Source: Carya illinoinensis
Lineage: Eukaryota; Streptophyta; Magnoliopsida; Fagales; Juglandaceae
DNA: 64,000 nt
Reading direction: 5' to 3'
Assembly: GCF_018687715.1 (NCBI RefSeq)
Contig: NC_056758.1
Coordinates: 620,001-684,000, forward strand
The notes under the pieces are model-generated. The model saw only the letters and a list, made by a program, of their open reading frames with translations. It had not been told where the DNA came from and made no database searches. The position numbers were made by a program, and so were the translations under genes. Of this stretch, positions 23,501-44,642 are shown piece after piece. Position 1 is the stretch's first letter. The number at the start of each line of letters is the position of its first letter.

Positions 23501-23641
23501 TAAAAGAAATAATAATAATTAGGATGCTAAATAATTGAGTTGCATTGCAGTAGGTTTTTAAATTATAAAATAACATACTGTGGTTGGGTGATTTGAGCTA
23601 AATGGTGTTAAGGTAGATGCTTGTTCTTCCGCTTTTCCCAT
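20594..23641 (-). pseudogene. FAR1/MULE-type transposase, spliced, with one in-frame stop
   Basis: Likely exons on the minus strand are 23641-23579, 23494-23384, 23300-21158 and 21040-20847, plus a possible last exon at about 20756-20594. The junctions I chose keep frame with GT-AG sites. The large exon encodes a FAR1-type DNA-binding region (FNSFEDLLSYYKQYPKRCGF, later NTHNHVISP). It then has the MULE DDE core, with VVTFDTTYLTNRYGMPF, IITDQDRAM and RSESMNAFF supplying the expected D, D and E. A SWIM zinc finger follows (CSCGLFQMRGILCRHIL). A later exon is basic (VRGKGRPPSLRRASRM). At 22229-22227 a TAG interrupts the frame between FQTWL and CMDGIAPKA, where relatives normally have Glu. The frame is otherwise open for about 714 codons. 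This single nonsense change probably inactivates the protein and must be recent. Confidence 0.88.
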
Positions 23642-23649
23642 GGCCTGTA

Positions 23650-25015
23650 CAAGTTGTTCACTAATATATGATCACATTTCATGAAGCAGTTGTGAACCAA
23701 GCATAATAAAACTTTACTGTTTTCATTTAAAAACAAATGACAATTACTAATCAATTATCACATCTTACATTTGGAGTTAAAACCTTCATGTTTCTCAGCC
23801 ATGATTTTATTTTCTTATTACAAAACTTGTACATCACACCCTCAACATTTTCAATTTAAAGTAGAAAAATATGGCCAATTATAACAATAATAATAAATTC
23901 TCAATTATCATGAGTCTTGTAATTTATTTTTCCTTATGTCAAACAAAAATGCCGACAATTTTCACTTCAAACCCAAAAGGAAAAAAAAAAAATTTGAGCC
24001 ACATTGAAAGGGGACTTGATAATGGCATGTCCATAGCTGCATGGTGATTATACACAATTTGTTTCCAAATGTTTAAGTAGACTTATCACCATCAATTTTA
24101 AAATCCTCAACCATTAGCATTATGCAATTAGTTCAATTTATTGGTACAGTTTTAACCAATAAAAAACACTCGAAGGTATTTTTTTAACAACAATTCTACA
24201 CTTGTATTCAATCTTTTGCACCAGAAAATTATTAAATTTTTCAATCATCTAACTAAACAACAACTGTAAACAACATTTTCTGAAAACATCTTTTTGTTCC
24301 TCATATTAATGCTCCAACATCTCACTTTACATTGTTAATGCAAATGCCACGACACAGACCCACATAGCCACATATATATCTACCCCGTCCATGAGTTCTG
24401 GACCGAAACTGAGCACGTTTCATGCAATTTATGTACCAGGAAAATCAAACTTTTTTTCAAGCATATGATGTTGGTTTTCCGATCGATGGTGGATAGAGAA
24501 CCTGGCTGTGGTGGTGCCGACGGCAGCCTTAGATCATGACCCACGAAACGCAGCCCGACCCACGAACTGCCAACCCACGTCGCTGACCCACTGTCGCTGA
24601 CCCGAGGTGATGGCCCACTGTCGCTGACCCGAGGTGATGGCCCACGGATCTGACCCAAACTCAGCCCACCAAGCTCACCCAAACAAGCCTCAGCCTTGAC
24701 CCACCCAACGCAACCGGCCTGAACTAAACCCACCCAAGCAAAACAGAGGCCCAACGGTGCTTTCAACCGATCTGCACCCACGACGAACTGAAGAAGCCGG
24801 GATTGACAAAATGGGGGAAAGTTTCTCTTCGGTCTCAGTCGCACACCAGAAGCGGGAAAATATTTGCCGAAATGATGAATATCGATCAATTTCTTCCATT
24901 TTACTTCGGTCGTTTTTTTTTTTTTTTTTTTTTTTTTTCTCTCTCCGGCTGACGTGGCGTCAAGCCACGTCACCGACTGCATGGCGATTACATCTCCCGA
25001 CTGAGTGTAGAATTG
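23650..25015. other. Right side of the MULE, upstream of the transposase
   Basis: The first kilobase is AT-rich and probably includes the transposase promoter. From 24480 the sequence turns G+C-rich. A 27-bp direct repeat containing CACTGTCGCTGACCCGAGG is present twice at about 24590-24650. A run of about 28 T lies at 24910-24938, close to the terminal repeat. Open frames here are low-complexity and I do not call genes. Confidence 0.5.
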
Positions 25016-26009
25016 TTGATCATCTACGAGGCATGCCAGATAATATCCGATATGATGGAGATGGCCACTACTGGATTGCATTGGCAACGGTACTATATAT
25101 ATCGGTTCTAATTAGTTTCCATTTAATAATTAATATCCATGTTTTTTCATGAAGTAGTGTTTGTTTCTTGAGAAACAATATTGATGATCTATATATAGTA
25201 TCATGTGCATAGAATCCAAAAACTTAGGATCCCTAGCTGCTTAATTTAGATCGAATCTGCATGTGTTAGGATCAGGATCATCATGAAAAACACAGACGAA
25301 GTTTTTGTAAATACCATGTACCGGGGTATATATCAATTAATCTTTTGGTTTTATTGTGGTTTTTATCGATAAAATCCTTTTTTTGGATATGTATGATCGA
25401 TCCTGCATGAATTTTAGAAATCAGGAAGTAAATATTTCTCATCATCATCAGTCTATTTTGGGGTAATGCATGCAGGCACCTACACTTTCATGGCATTTAG
25501 CATTCAGATACCCTTTCATCCGGAAGTGTATAGCAATCATGGAGAAGTACATAGGGCGACCAAATATGGAGAAGAATGGAGGGGCTCTTGCCGTTGATTT
25601 GGAAGGAAAACCAACTGCTCACTACTATGATCCTGAACTGTCACTTGTTACAAGTGCCATCAAGATCGGACATCATTTGTACTGTGGATCCCTTGTTGCC
25701 CCGAACATTATTCGCCTCAATTTGAGACAATATCCCGCCACATAGCTAGCAACATCACCCCCCAGAAGAAGAATTACGTACCGTTGTAATAATTGGTTAG
25801 ATCATCTATTCTCTTCATAAACAGGATCTCGTTCTAGCTCTAGATCTGTGCTGTGTGTGTACCTGGTGCTCAGGTCGAAGGTTGATATATGTCTAATTTT
25901 TTTTTTTGAATTAGATATATGTCTAATTAATTAACGACTCAGTGAAGTTGTGAACCTAATTGATTATGGTATCATATATACACACATGTATAATGAATGA
26001 AAAATAACA

Positions 26010-26094
26010 CACTATAAGAAAAAAGAATTTTTGTGACTAATTTATTATAACAAAAAAATTATTCGCAACCAATATAAACGTTTTTTTTGTAGTG
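26010..26094. mobile_element. 85-bp mini-CACTA element downstream of SSL copy 2
   Basis: The ends are CACTATAAGAAAAAA and TTTTTTTTGTAGTG, and the element is flanked by a 3-bp ACA repeat. Unit 1 has the empty site. The inside folds back (TTTGTGACTAATTTATTATA facing related bases). It is the same family as 43930-44050. Confidence 0.85.
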
Positions 26095-26984
26095 ACATTA
26101 GTTGAAGTTTTTGAATAGTAAATGCAATTATAGATCGATTATTTAAATATTATATATATATATTTTTAGAAAAGAGTAAAATTTATTATTAAAAAATTAA
26201 TTTTTTTAATATAAATCACGTATTCATTTTTCTTTTTTTGAAAAAAAGTCCGCAACAGTTTGCATATTAGTTGTAAATGTTAATTAATAATTAGACGTGA
26301 TATCAATGTGACATGATGTTGGCCCATCCGATTCAGATACCATAAATAGCAAGGGGTGAGGGGAGGTGCAAGCATGTGATCTTTGTGTCTGTCTTTAATG
26401 GCAAGTTGTAGAGATCCACGTTGCCCACGAGCGATGTCAGGTATCCGAGGCAAAAGTAATCTTTAATTTGCTTCTGAAAACGGTTGAGCCAAAGAACGTG
26501 TATATATATATATGTATGTATATCTATATTAGAGGGATGTTACATGTTATCTCACACTATATATTTTATATATTAAAATATTATTTTTTATTTTATTTTA
26601 TTATTATTAAACTAATTGAATTATTCTATTTATCATCCACACACCACATATTTATTATAAAAAAAAAAAATTAAAATAAATGTGGTGCGTGAAGTGTGAG
26701 GATGACAAAAATTTTTTTTCCATATATATATATACACATACTAGTAAGAGCAAATTAACGTCCAACGGACGTTTGCCCAATTGAGGCAAAATATGTATGT
26801 TAATTATATATATGTATACATGTGCTATATGTATGCTCAAATGATACACATAAAGAAAACGAAGACGAACTTTATATATAAGTCAGCGTCATATTTAAAT
26901 TTATAATTACAAAAGTGAGAAGTTTATATGAATTTAAAAGTGAAGAAATAAACACAAAGTTTACATACAAGTAAGCGTCCTAAA

Positions 26985-27730
26985 ATCCTTGCAAATGCTA
27001 TCTAAAAATGCTGTAATTGATCAATTGCAGCGTTTCTACCCTCCTTGCATGTTCGATGGTATAAACTTTTCATTTTTTATCAATAGCGACACAATTGTAA
27101 AAATGTTGCAAATGATATCTTTTGCAGCATTTCTAAACCGCTGCAAATACAAAAATATCACGCTGAAAAAGGCCAGTTCGAGAGCATGTCTTAACGCTGC
27201 AAAAGATTAATTGAAGTGAAATTTATCCTTGCTAAATCTTCAAATTTCATTGCAATTGCCTACCAACAAAAGCAGCGCTAAATTTGGTTCGTTGCTTTCG
27301 TCATTTTTTGCAACGCTTTAAATCGCTGCAATTGATTTATAAGCACTGCAATTGTAGACATCAAAAGCAACAATCACTTCTTGCATTGCTTTTATCAATT
27401 TTTACAGCATCTATTTATCGCTGCAAAAACCCAAAAAACGCTGCAAATGGATTATTCCAAAAGCAACAATTTTCTTTTCGTTGCTTTAGTTTTTTTGCAA
27501 AGTCATTAAATCGCTGCAGATACTTGAAAAGCACTACAATTAAGTTGAACCAAACGCAATAACCTTTCTTTCATTGCTTTCAATTGTTATTGCAGCGCGC
27601 TATAATCGTTGCTTTAGAGTTTTTTCAAAGTTAAAAAAACGCTGCAAATGATTCATTATAGCAATTTTGAGAATTATTTGCAACGCTTTGGAATGTATTT
27701 GATCGCTGGGTATTTACAACGATAAAAAAT
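26985..27730. repeat. CACTA subterminal repeats (CGCTGCAAA motif family)
   Basis: Variants of CGCTGCAAAT or its complement appear about every 30-60 bases, for example near 27140, 27193, 27419, 27440 and 27641. The mirrored side at 36545-36730 has the same motif. In CACTA elements such motifs bind the TNPA-type protein. Confidence 0.7.
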
Positions 27731-27779
27731 CGCTAAAAAAAGCTTTTTTTACAAATTTTTTTCCTCCGTTTTGGCTAAA

Positions 27780-36295
<8,516 letters not shown>

Positions 36296-36737
36296 GAGGC
36301 AAAATTTGGGGAAAAGGAGATTTTCGGCATGGGGTTTGGGGGAGAAGGAGGGAGCGGACATCGAGGTGAGGTGGCAGTGACGTGGTGGGGTCGCTGGCGA
36401 CAAGCTGTGTGCGGCGGGTGGCGTGGGTTGAGGGAGAAGATCGATGGGGATTGAGAGGGGGGAGGGGGGGGGGGGGCGAGACCACTGGAGGGAAAAGAAA
36501 GAGGAAATCGGGGGGGGGGGGGGGTGTGGAAAAGAAATTTGGCGCCCAGACTCGCAGCTATTAAAATCGCTGCAAATATTAGATTTTTCGATGTAAATAT
36601 TAAAATCATGAATCGTTTCACTTTTAAAGAAAAAAATGAGCGGCTATTTAAAAAACGCTATAATAGATAACGTTTTGCAATAATTTTTTTTGCAACAACA
36701 TAAAAATCATTACAATAGGACAGATTTCTTGTAGTGT

Positions 36738-38604
36738 AAAGATATAATTATAATAGTGAGAAGTTTAACAAAAAGGCATTTAAAGTATTTATGATGCATC
36801 CTAATTTATAGATTCGGCAAAAAGTACGTTGAGCTTATTTTAGCGTAATTGTCCATATTCATTCATTTCTGCATGTAAGTGTATAATCTATTCTTTTTCT
36901 AAAATTGCACTTGCAATGTTTGATAAATATGATACTTGCTCTTCCAACTTTAGGAGCTACTTTGGACCAAAACGATAAATAACCAGCATATATGTTTTAA
37001 GAAAAATATAAAAAAAATATACAATAAAAATATCTACTATATATATAAATGCAAATATTAGAGGAAGTAGTAAATTCAAAATTTTTTATAAACATTATTA
37101 TTAAATTTGCAATAATTATTAATGTATAAATTAAAACAAATAATTTTTTTTATATATTTTAAATTCTTGATACAATTTTATGTAGAATTCATATACTAAG
37201 TGAAAAAAATTTAAATGAACTATGTGCTATCAGCTAGGTAAACAAACATATAACAATGTGTGTTTTTCTCATTAGAAACCATAAAAAATAAAATAAATAA
37301 AAAAAAGAAAAAAAAGGACCCAATTCATCTAGGCCTGCAATCAACCATTAAGCCCAATAACCCAATAACTAAAACGCCACCGTTTTAGGTACAGACAGGC
37401 CCAACCCACCTCATCCCAATTTATTACTATCATGTATTATAATTATTCTTTAAAATTTCATTGAAACATTAATTACAATTAAATTGCATATACGTGAATA
37501 TATAATAACATTTATATTACCATGAAAAGAATTTTTTTATGAGAACATCATGAAGAATTTAAATAGACGAGAAGGAATTATGTAAGTATTGCTATTTTCT
37601 TCAAACAAGAGAATATTGTAGCGATAAAATGATGACAATAAAAACATATAATAACATTATTAACAAACAAAATAAATAAATAGTTTTAACATGAGAATGA
37701 ATAAAACATACAATTAGAAAGTAGAGGCCAGACAAATAAAAAAAATGGTGGAAGTGAAAGAATCTAACATCAAGCTCAATAAGAAAGTGAATCACCAATA
37801 AAGATTTTATAAGTGATCATTTACATTAAAAGAAGGCCACATAAGATTAATATATGTGTATATATATATATAGTTCAGGAAATTAAAACTTAAATATTGT
37901 CATCATAGATCAATTGAGATAAAATACAAAGATGTAACCAAGCTTTTGGTTACACAAAATTAGTTTACACAAAACTGGTTTACATACGAACTAAGATGAG
38001 ATGAAAACATTTCATCCCGGTAACTAAACCATGTTAAACTTTTTTCATATTATTAACTTTAGGAAAACACTACCATCACAGAGAATACTTACCGAAATTT
38101 TCTACCGATTTTTTTTTTTATCTTTTTTTAATTTTTGTTTTTACTTAGTGAATTTTTGAGAGACTTTTTTAAAACTTTAATTAAAAAAAATGAGCATTTT
38201 TTAATTCTAAATTTGTAACTAATCACATGTAAATTAAAATAGTAAGAAGTAAAAGTAATATAATGTCCAATAATAAAAAGTAACAAAATAAATTCATTAA
38301 TCACATAATATAAAACTACCGCCCAAGATTAATGTTTATTATTTTAAGAGTTCAGTATTTTTCATAAAAATTTTAAGAGTCTGTATTTTTTATAATATAT
38401 TTTTTACGTGGGCTAATTTTTAGAGTGATATTTTTTTCACATGAAAAGCCCAAAAATTAATATCAAAGCCTAACCAGCCCCAAGTTTCGCATAAGTCCAA
38501 CCCCCAATTCCATGCGATGTCGTTTATAGACAAATCCCTATATATATATATATATATATATATATTTCTTCTTCTTCTTCACAACCTGCATGCCGCATCC
38601 CTCC
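36738..38604. other. End of unit 2 flank and spacer before unit 3
   Basis: 36738-37420 continues the unit 2 flank interrupted by the CACTA-type element and matches 5390-6050. 37421-38604 is AT-rich spacer. The part at about 37810-38213 is repeated at 62638-63012. No gene was seen. Confidence 0.6.
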
Positions 38605-39559
38605 AATTATATATACACACTTTCAAGGTAATGTTTTTTCCCTCCTTTCCTCTAATCGTTCGGTTTCGGTCAAATCTGTTGCTCTCCAACCGCCATCTGC
38701 CTACATGCGTTGTACCACCCCATTCTACAACTGCTAATCTATTGGGATGGAGCGGAGCCATACCAAAATGTTCGAAGCATTGTCCTCATGCGTCATTGCT
38801 CTCTAAAGCCTCCAAAGGCTACAAGCGCTATACCAGCAATTTCGTCTCGCCGAGATCTTCCAAATCTGGACCAATTCGTCTCCTTCCTACCGGCATGTGG
38901 CTACCTCGTGCCATCACAAGAGCTCGAGAATACATATGATCACTACTTGCAGATTAGTCTATCCGATGCCGTACTTTGTACTATATTATCGCTTTTCCTA
39001 ACCGGTAATCTTGAAGAAGGGACTATAGATACCTCTAAAAATCATTTCAAGACAACAAACAACAATACACTTGCCACTTTCAATGCTTTAGGTTCCACCA
39101 CCACCAACAATGATTCCCTTGTTTGAAACTTTTTGCAAATAGTTTATTACCATCATTTAAGATGGTGTTCTATTAGTAGAGCATGGATAAAAATTAAGAA
39201 ATTGATCGTAATTTTTTTTTCTTTTCATCTATCTCTTTATACTGTTATTTTAAAATGTTTATTGAAAAACTCCCTCCCTTCTTATGTGTTATTATTATTA
39301 TTTTTTTAAATAAAGTTTACTCGCTTTTTCTTGAAAAGGAGGAAAACAAAAAAAATGATGTTGTACGTCTGCGGCGCCGTTGTGCACTGGCTAATTATGG
39401 CTTGGCGTTGAAAGAGACAGAGCTTATTAATTCTATAACTATATATGGTGTCGATACAAGAGGTCCGAGCCAAAACTAAATTTTGGCGAACTACGTTGAG
39501 ACCACATGAGGAGACATATGATGGCCTAGCTAGCTTCTCCCAAAATCAGTTTAATTAGA

Positions 39560-39599
<40 letters not shown>

Positions 39600-40179
39600 T
39601 TCTAGTGTTTGCAGCGTATAAAAATCATTTTTATTTGAGTCACTTCGGTGAGATATAGCATAGTACGTAACATCTCACAATTATAATGTTTGCAAATAAA
39701 AACTATCGTTATTTATAAATAATCGTTAAAACAAAATACTATAAATTAAAATATGTTTATATCAAATAGGAAATATGGTCGTTTGATTTTAAAATAGAGC
39801 AGTGATAGACTTACAACTCAATCACAGTTTATTTACAATTTTTAATAAAATAATATATATATTTTTAAATATTTATACACATCAAACTAAAATAAAAGTC
39901 TAATTAAAATTTTAAAAAACATATAATTTTAAGCCATACTTCTAAACAAATGGTTAATCTATCCTTTTTAAATTTTGAGAATCCGATGGCAATTGGCAAT
40001 GGTTTTAGATCCTTGTCCATCATGTCCAGGCTGATGCCTGCTTCCTTGCCAATTAATTATTGGTAGATATATATATATATATATGTTTTGATAAGTAATT
40101 ATTCGTAGATATGTCTTTTCGAAGATAATGTGGATGGGTTGCAGATAGTCCTCGTAGAGATAAATTCATATATCCTATT

Positions 40180-40215
<36 letters not shown>

Positions 40216-40231
40216 TAATAGCTCAGTAAGC

Positions 40232-40374
40232 AATGCCAAAGTCAAAAACCCTATTTCTCACCTCAAATAGCTTCCTCGAACCGATAATAATGCGCCATAT
40301 CTCCCCCCTCTCTCTCTCTGTCTCTCTGTCTGTGTGAGTAACCGAGTCGTCGAACTCACTTCCCAGTCCCAATC
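40232..40374 (+). promoter_or_regulatory. Leader of SSL copy 3, with shortened uORF
   Basis: The ATG that opens an overlapping 83-codon uORF in units 1 and 2 is present at 40232, but changes in the CT-rich tract bring in a stop before the SSL ATG at 40375. If the uORF matters, copy 3 would be translated differently from copy 1. The CT-rich leader itself is kept. Confidence 0.45.
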
Positions 40375-42929
40375 ATGGCCGATTCGAAGAACCTCCACTC
40401 AGCTTCACGAAACAAGGCTTCTAGCGAAAAAGAAAACGCATGGTCCTTCACGGTTTTTATAGCCGTATTGCTCCCCATTTTTGCCGCCATAGTTATTTAT
40501 CAGCTGGACTCGTTCGACCCGGCTCCTCCACCCCCGGACCTGCTGACTCGGTACGTTATTTCCGTGCCGGCAAGTAACAATCGTATGCTCCGAGGATCGG
40601 AGCCCTTGGGTGCGGGCCATTTGCTGGGACCGGAAGATGTCGCTTACGATCCCATATCCGGAGTCATCTACACGGGCTGTGCAGATGGGTGGATCAGCCG
40701 GGTCACGGTGAACGATTCGACTGTGCAGAAATGGATAAACACCGGCGGCAGACCGTTGGGAATCGCTGTTGTACGTGACGACGAAGTCTGGGTTGCTGAT
40801 CCCGTGAAGGTAAACAACTAAACACTGACCCGTCGTTTTACGTTAGGCACTGCGAGTTTTGCTACATATAAGTTTAATCGTGAATTAATTTGTGCAGTAA
40901 TATTAGTTTATTCATACTTAAAATTTAAATTAACATTGTTTTTAATAAAATTTACTTTTTAACTATTCATATTATATTGATGTACAGATCGAAAAAATAT
41001 AGTTACAAGCATAATTATGTACTAATTTGTACGTTAATATAATATAATTGGTTAAAAAATAGATTTTATTAAAAACAGTATTAATTTAAATTTTAAATAT
41101 GAATAAATTAATACACGATTATATTTGTATATAACAAAACTCCTTCGTATCAGACTTGTCCAGGGTTATGACAGCTCGCCGTTGGACACCTGCACCTACG
41201 TCACTCCAGTCTTTGAGTTACAAAATCTACATAGATTCCATGCCTCGAAAAGAAGGGAAATAGTGTTACAATCCTCTTTATAAAAAATAGAAAAATTTTA
41301 TTTAGTATCTTCACATTTTATACATTATATTTATTTTAATTTATTTTTATTTTTTATAATAAATAGATAATATATAAATGATAAAAAAAATAATTTAATT
41401 AATTTAATAAAAATAAAATAAAATAAAAAATAATATTAAAATATATAAAATATGTGATATAGGATGACATATAAAATTTCTCTAAAAAACAATATACATA
41501 ACATTATTATTATTATGTATAATACATGTTTAATAATTTTTTATAAAATTAATTGAAATATAAAAACATCTAAATCATATCTCCAACACATACAACGAAA
41601 AAATAATAATTAATACGAAGAGTACTGTTATGCATTGTCTCACTTTATTTTTTATATTAATGAGATCTGGCCATGAATATGTAATTTGCAGGGCCTCCTG
41701 AAGGTGAAGGCGGCAGATGGGACAGTGGAACTGTTGACAGATGAAGCTGAGGGACAAAAATTCGGAACGACAGACGCAGTAGATGTAGCAGATAATGGCA
41801 TGGTTTATTTTACAGATGCTTCGTATAAATATGGATTGCATGAGTTCATTTGGGATTTTTTGGAGGGTAAGCCCCACGGTAGACTTCTGAGTTATGATCC
41901 AGCGACCAAGAGAACAAAGGTGCTGGTTCGCAATCTCTACTTTGCTAATGGAGTGGCAGTCTCGCCTGATCAAAATTATGTGATCTTTTGCGAAACCTTA
42001 GCGTATGTACTTAATTGCTAATAATTTCCAGTCTTGCATGCAGGCACATATGCTTTAATTTCATGTTAGTATGTACTCCTTAAGTACTTTTTGTTTATAA
42101 TGATTCCAATTATATATATTAATGGGTCACTAATGCGCGCAGGAGAAGGTGTAGGAAATATCATATACAAGGCAAGGAAAAAGGAAAAGTCACCGAGTTT
42201 ATTGATCATCTACCAGGGATGCCAGATAATATCCGATATGATGGAGATGGCCACTACTGGATTGCATTGGCAACGGTACTATATATATATATCGGATCTA
42301 AATAGTTTCCATTTAATAATTAATAGCCATGTTTTTTCATTAAGTAGTGTTTGTTTCTTGAGAAACAATATTGATGATCTATAGTATCATGTGCATAGAA
42401 TCCAAAAATTTAGGATCCCTAGCTGCTTAATATGGATCGAATCTGCATGTGTTAGGATCAGTATCATCATGAAAAACACACACGGAAGTTTTTTTAAATA
42501 CCATGTACCGGGGTATATCAATTAATCTTTTGGTTTTATTGTGGTTTTTATCGATAAAATCCTTTTTTGGGTATGTATGATCGATCCTGCATGAATTTTA
42601 GAAATAAGCAAGTACATGTTTCTCATCATGATCAGTCTATTTTGGGGTAATGCATGCAGGCACCTACACTTTCATGGTATTTAGTATACAGATACCCTTT
42701 CATTCGGAAGTGTATAGCAATCATGGAGAAGTACATAGGGCGACCAAATATGGAGAAGAATGGAGGGGCTCTTGCCGTTGATTTGGAAGGAAAACCAATT
42801 GCTCACTACTATGATCCTGGACTGTCACTGGTTTCAAGTGCCATCAAGATCGGACATCATTTATACTGTGGATCCCTTGTTGCCCCGAACATTATCCGCC
42901 TCAATTTGAGACAATATCCTGCCACATAG
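40375..42929 (+). CDS. Strictosidine synthase-like protein, copy 3 (intact, four exons)
   Basis: Exons are 40375-40809, 41692-42002, 42143-42275 and 42660-42929, with the same lengths and intron phases as copy 1. It encodes 382 residues. A signal-anchor segment lies near residues 24-43 ([20 protein letters not shown]). The [12 protein letters not shown] blade motif, the Str_synth region and the C-terminal [19 protein letters not shown] motif are all present. Differences from copy 1 are few and scattered, and many are silent in exon 2. Intron 1 is enlarged by two MITEs. By family, the fold is a six-bladed propeller in the secretory pathway. Strictosidine formation is unlikely because only specialised alkaloid-making lineages have that activity. 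It is probably functional and the most conserved-looking member of the trio. Confidence 0.92.
40854..41142. mobile_element. 289-bp MITE in intron 1 of SSL copy 3
   Basis: It starts GAGTTTTGCTACATATAAG and ends with the inverse, GAGTTTTGTTATATACAAA when read backwards. The two halves are largely inverted copies around the centre. It is absent from copies 1 and 2. A partial relative lies at 57419-57535. The target duplication is unclear. Confidence 0.75.
41289..41483. mobile_element. Second MITE in intron 1 of SSL copy 3, about 195 bp
   Basis: The left end AGAAAAATTTTATTTAGTAT faces a right end that reads backwards as AGAGAAATTTTATATGTCAT. The interior is AT-rich and foldback. Copies 1 and 2 lack it; flanking A-runs hide the exact duplication. 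Confidence 0.65.
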
Positions 42930-43929
42930 CTAGCTAGCAACATCACCCCCCAGAAGAAGAATTACCGTTGTAATAATTGGCTATATCATCTATTCTCTTG
43001 ATAAACAGGATCTTGTTCTAGCCCTAGATCATCTGTGCTGTGTGTGTACCTGATGCTCAGGTCGAAGGTTGATATATGTCTAATTAATGACTCTAGTGGA
43101 CCTAATTGATTATGGTACCATATATATATACACACACGTATAATGAATGAAAAATAACATTAGTTGAAGTTTTTGAATAGTAAATACAATTATAGGTTAT
43201 TTAAATATTAGGATAATGCTGCACATTCCGCTAGTTTATCGCGCTTCTCTTTCCCGCTTGAGGTGGATACCCTACCTGGCAATGCAAGAAATTTATTTTC
43301 TTCACTTTTTGAAAGCCCTACTAACCATTTTACCCTCAGGTTCAATTTTTCCATTTTACCATTCAGTTCGAGTTCTTCATTCGACTTTGTAAACAAAAAT
43401 TCTCCCTTCCAGTTCGCACTACACATTCCCAACCTCGACTTCGCAGGCAGGTCTCCATCTCTCCTGCTTCGAGAACAATAATTTCTTGTTGGTCGTTTAC
43501 TACATGTTCACCAGTCCCTTTTAAATTATAAAGTGGAATAAAAAAGTTTGACTGCATGTAACTAATTCTTGCTGCCGAACTTTGAGATCGAAGTCAGAAG
43601 TTTGCATTCGAAGATATCCAAAACACCATGGATTCTCATATGGGACAAGTTTTATAAACAGAGACCCAACTCCAAATTAAAACTCACAAACTCCTCCTTT
43701 GGTGTTAGCAGTTAGCTCACAAAGAAAGAAAAATCATGGGTTTTCCAAAAGAGGACCTTGATTTGGTGTTGGTCCCTAGCGGATTGCTGATCATGTTTAC
43801 TTGCCACATCTTCCTCCTTTTCTGATACCTTCATAGGCCTCACACTACATTCATGTGATATGAGAACAATGAAAAGAGAGCTTGGGTTGAAAGTATAATG
43901 GAGGCCGGCATCACTCCCTGATCTCCTTT

Positions 43930-44050
43930 CACTACATGAAGAAAAAGAAGCTTTTGTGACCAATTTATAATAACGAAAAAACTATTAGCAACCATAAATA
44001 GTCTTTTTGTTGCTATAAATTGGTCGCAAAAGTTCATTTTTTTAATAGTG
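43930..44050. mobile_element. 121-bp mini-CACTA nested in the Pack-MULE
   Basis: It begins CACTACATGAAGAAAAAG and ends TTTTTTTAATAGTG. The arms pair over TTTTGTGACCAATTTATA and related bases. It is the same family as 26010-26094. The 3-bp duplication is not clear. Confidence 0.72.
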
Positions 44051-44152
44051 AATTTCATTCTTTCTTTTTCTTTTTTCCTTCCTAACAAACATGATTTTTG
44101 CAGATTTACTTTCCTTTTTCATTGGAAATTGCAGCAAAGGGAAAAACATAAT

Positions 44153-44642
44153 ATGGTCAGCACAGCTCTCACCATGACCAGTTCCAATACAAATCCAACC
44201 ATTTACTTGGCAACTATCTCTTTGACTCTCTGCTTTCTGATTGGAGTTTGGATTGCAAACTCTTCCAACAACCTCTTTCAAAAGCAAAATTATCTATAGA
44301 GACATGAGACAGTCCTCCCGGCCATTTCCATCAAATACATAAGCCTCCTAACCTGCTTCCTCCTTGCGTTTTCATGCTCTGTTCAGTCATCAAGGCACCT
44401 GGACCATGCTAGCTATCTGATAAGCAACCCCAGCAATTAAGTTCCTGTGAGTAGTGTGGAGATTGCTGCCATAAGGGGAGGTGAACTTTGGTCACTTGGA
44501 CTTAGAGGTCTATATTTTGCTCTCAATTTGCTGCTATGGTTTTTTGGTCCAATACCCATGTTCATGTCCTCAATAGTTATGGTAACAATCCTCCATTATC
44601 TCGATGCCAATTCAAAAGAATTGAATCAGTATGGCTCTGCAG
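44153..44642 (+). pseudogene. DUF599 membrane-protein fragment captured by the Pack-MULE
   Basis: One frame reads through 44153-44642 with two internal stops, TAG at 44297-44299 and TAA at 44438-44440. It contains TIYLATISLTLCFLIGVWIA, ISIKYISLLTCFLLAFSCS and WFFGPIPMFMSSIVMVTILHYL. These are transmembrane blocks of plant DUF599 proteins, a membrane family of unknown function. The end (GCAG followed by GTAG) looks like the parent gene's exon-intron border, so genomic DNA was captured. The N-terminal part of the family is missing. The two stops mean no full product. Short transcripts could still affect the parental gene through small RNAs, which is inference. Confidence 0.82.

Larger units (their letters stand above)
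16462..25015. mobile_element. 8.55-kb MULE inserted in SSL copy 2 exon 3
   Basis: The block separates two halves of an exon that is continuous in copies 1 and 3. It is bounded by the direct repeat TTGATCATCTAC (16450-16461 and 25016-25027). Twelve bases is slightly longer than the 9-11 usual for MULEs, so part may be chance. The left end has GATGCAATCG and GAGCAGTCGG; the right end read backwards has GATGTAATCG and TGCAGTCGG, so the terminal repeats are degenerate but related. Cargo in order: pyrimidine-rich subterminal repeats, a minisatellite, a GRF zinc-finger ORF on plus, and a FAR1/MULE transposase gene on minus. The two genes converge. Confidence 0.9.
15122..25745 (+). pseudogene. Strictosidine synthase-like copy 2, disrupted by frameshift and MULE
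   Basis: Exons equivalent to copies 1 and 3 are 15122-15555, 15944-16254, 16391-16461 joined in origin to 25016-25089, and 25476-25745. Exon 1 is 434 nt instead of 435: one base is missing near 15414 in the GGAGTCATC(T)ACACGG region, which shifts the frame before the propeller core. Exon 3 is cut by the MULE at 16462-25015. Exons 2 and 4 remain clean and splice sites look normal, so both lesions are probably recent. The promoter and 5' leader are also intact, so a truncated transcript could still be made. The sequence is closer to copy 1 than to copy 3. Confidence 0.93.

Noticed and set aside
24380..25087. 235-codon minus-strand frame at the right end of the MULE
   Set aside because: It crosses the terminal repeat, a poly-T tract and short direct repeats and has no recognisable domain.
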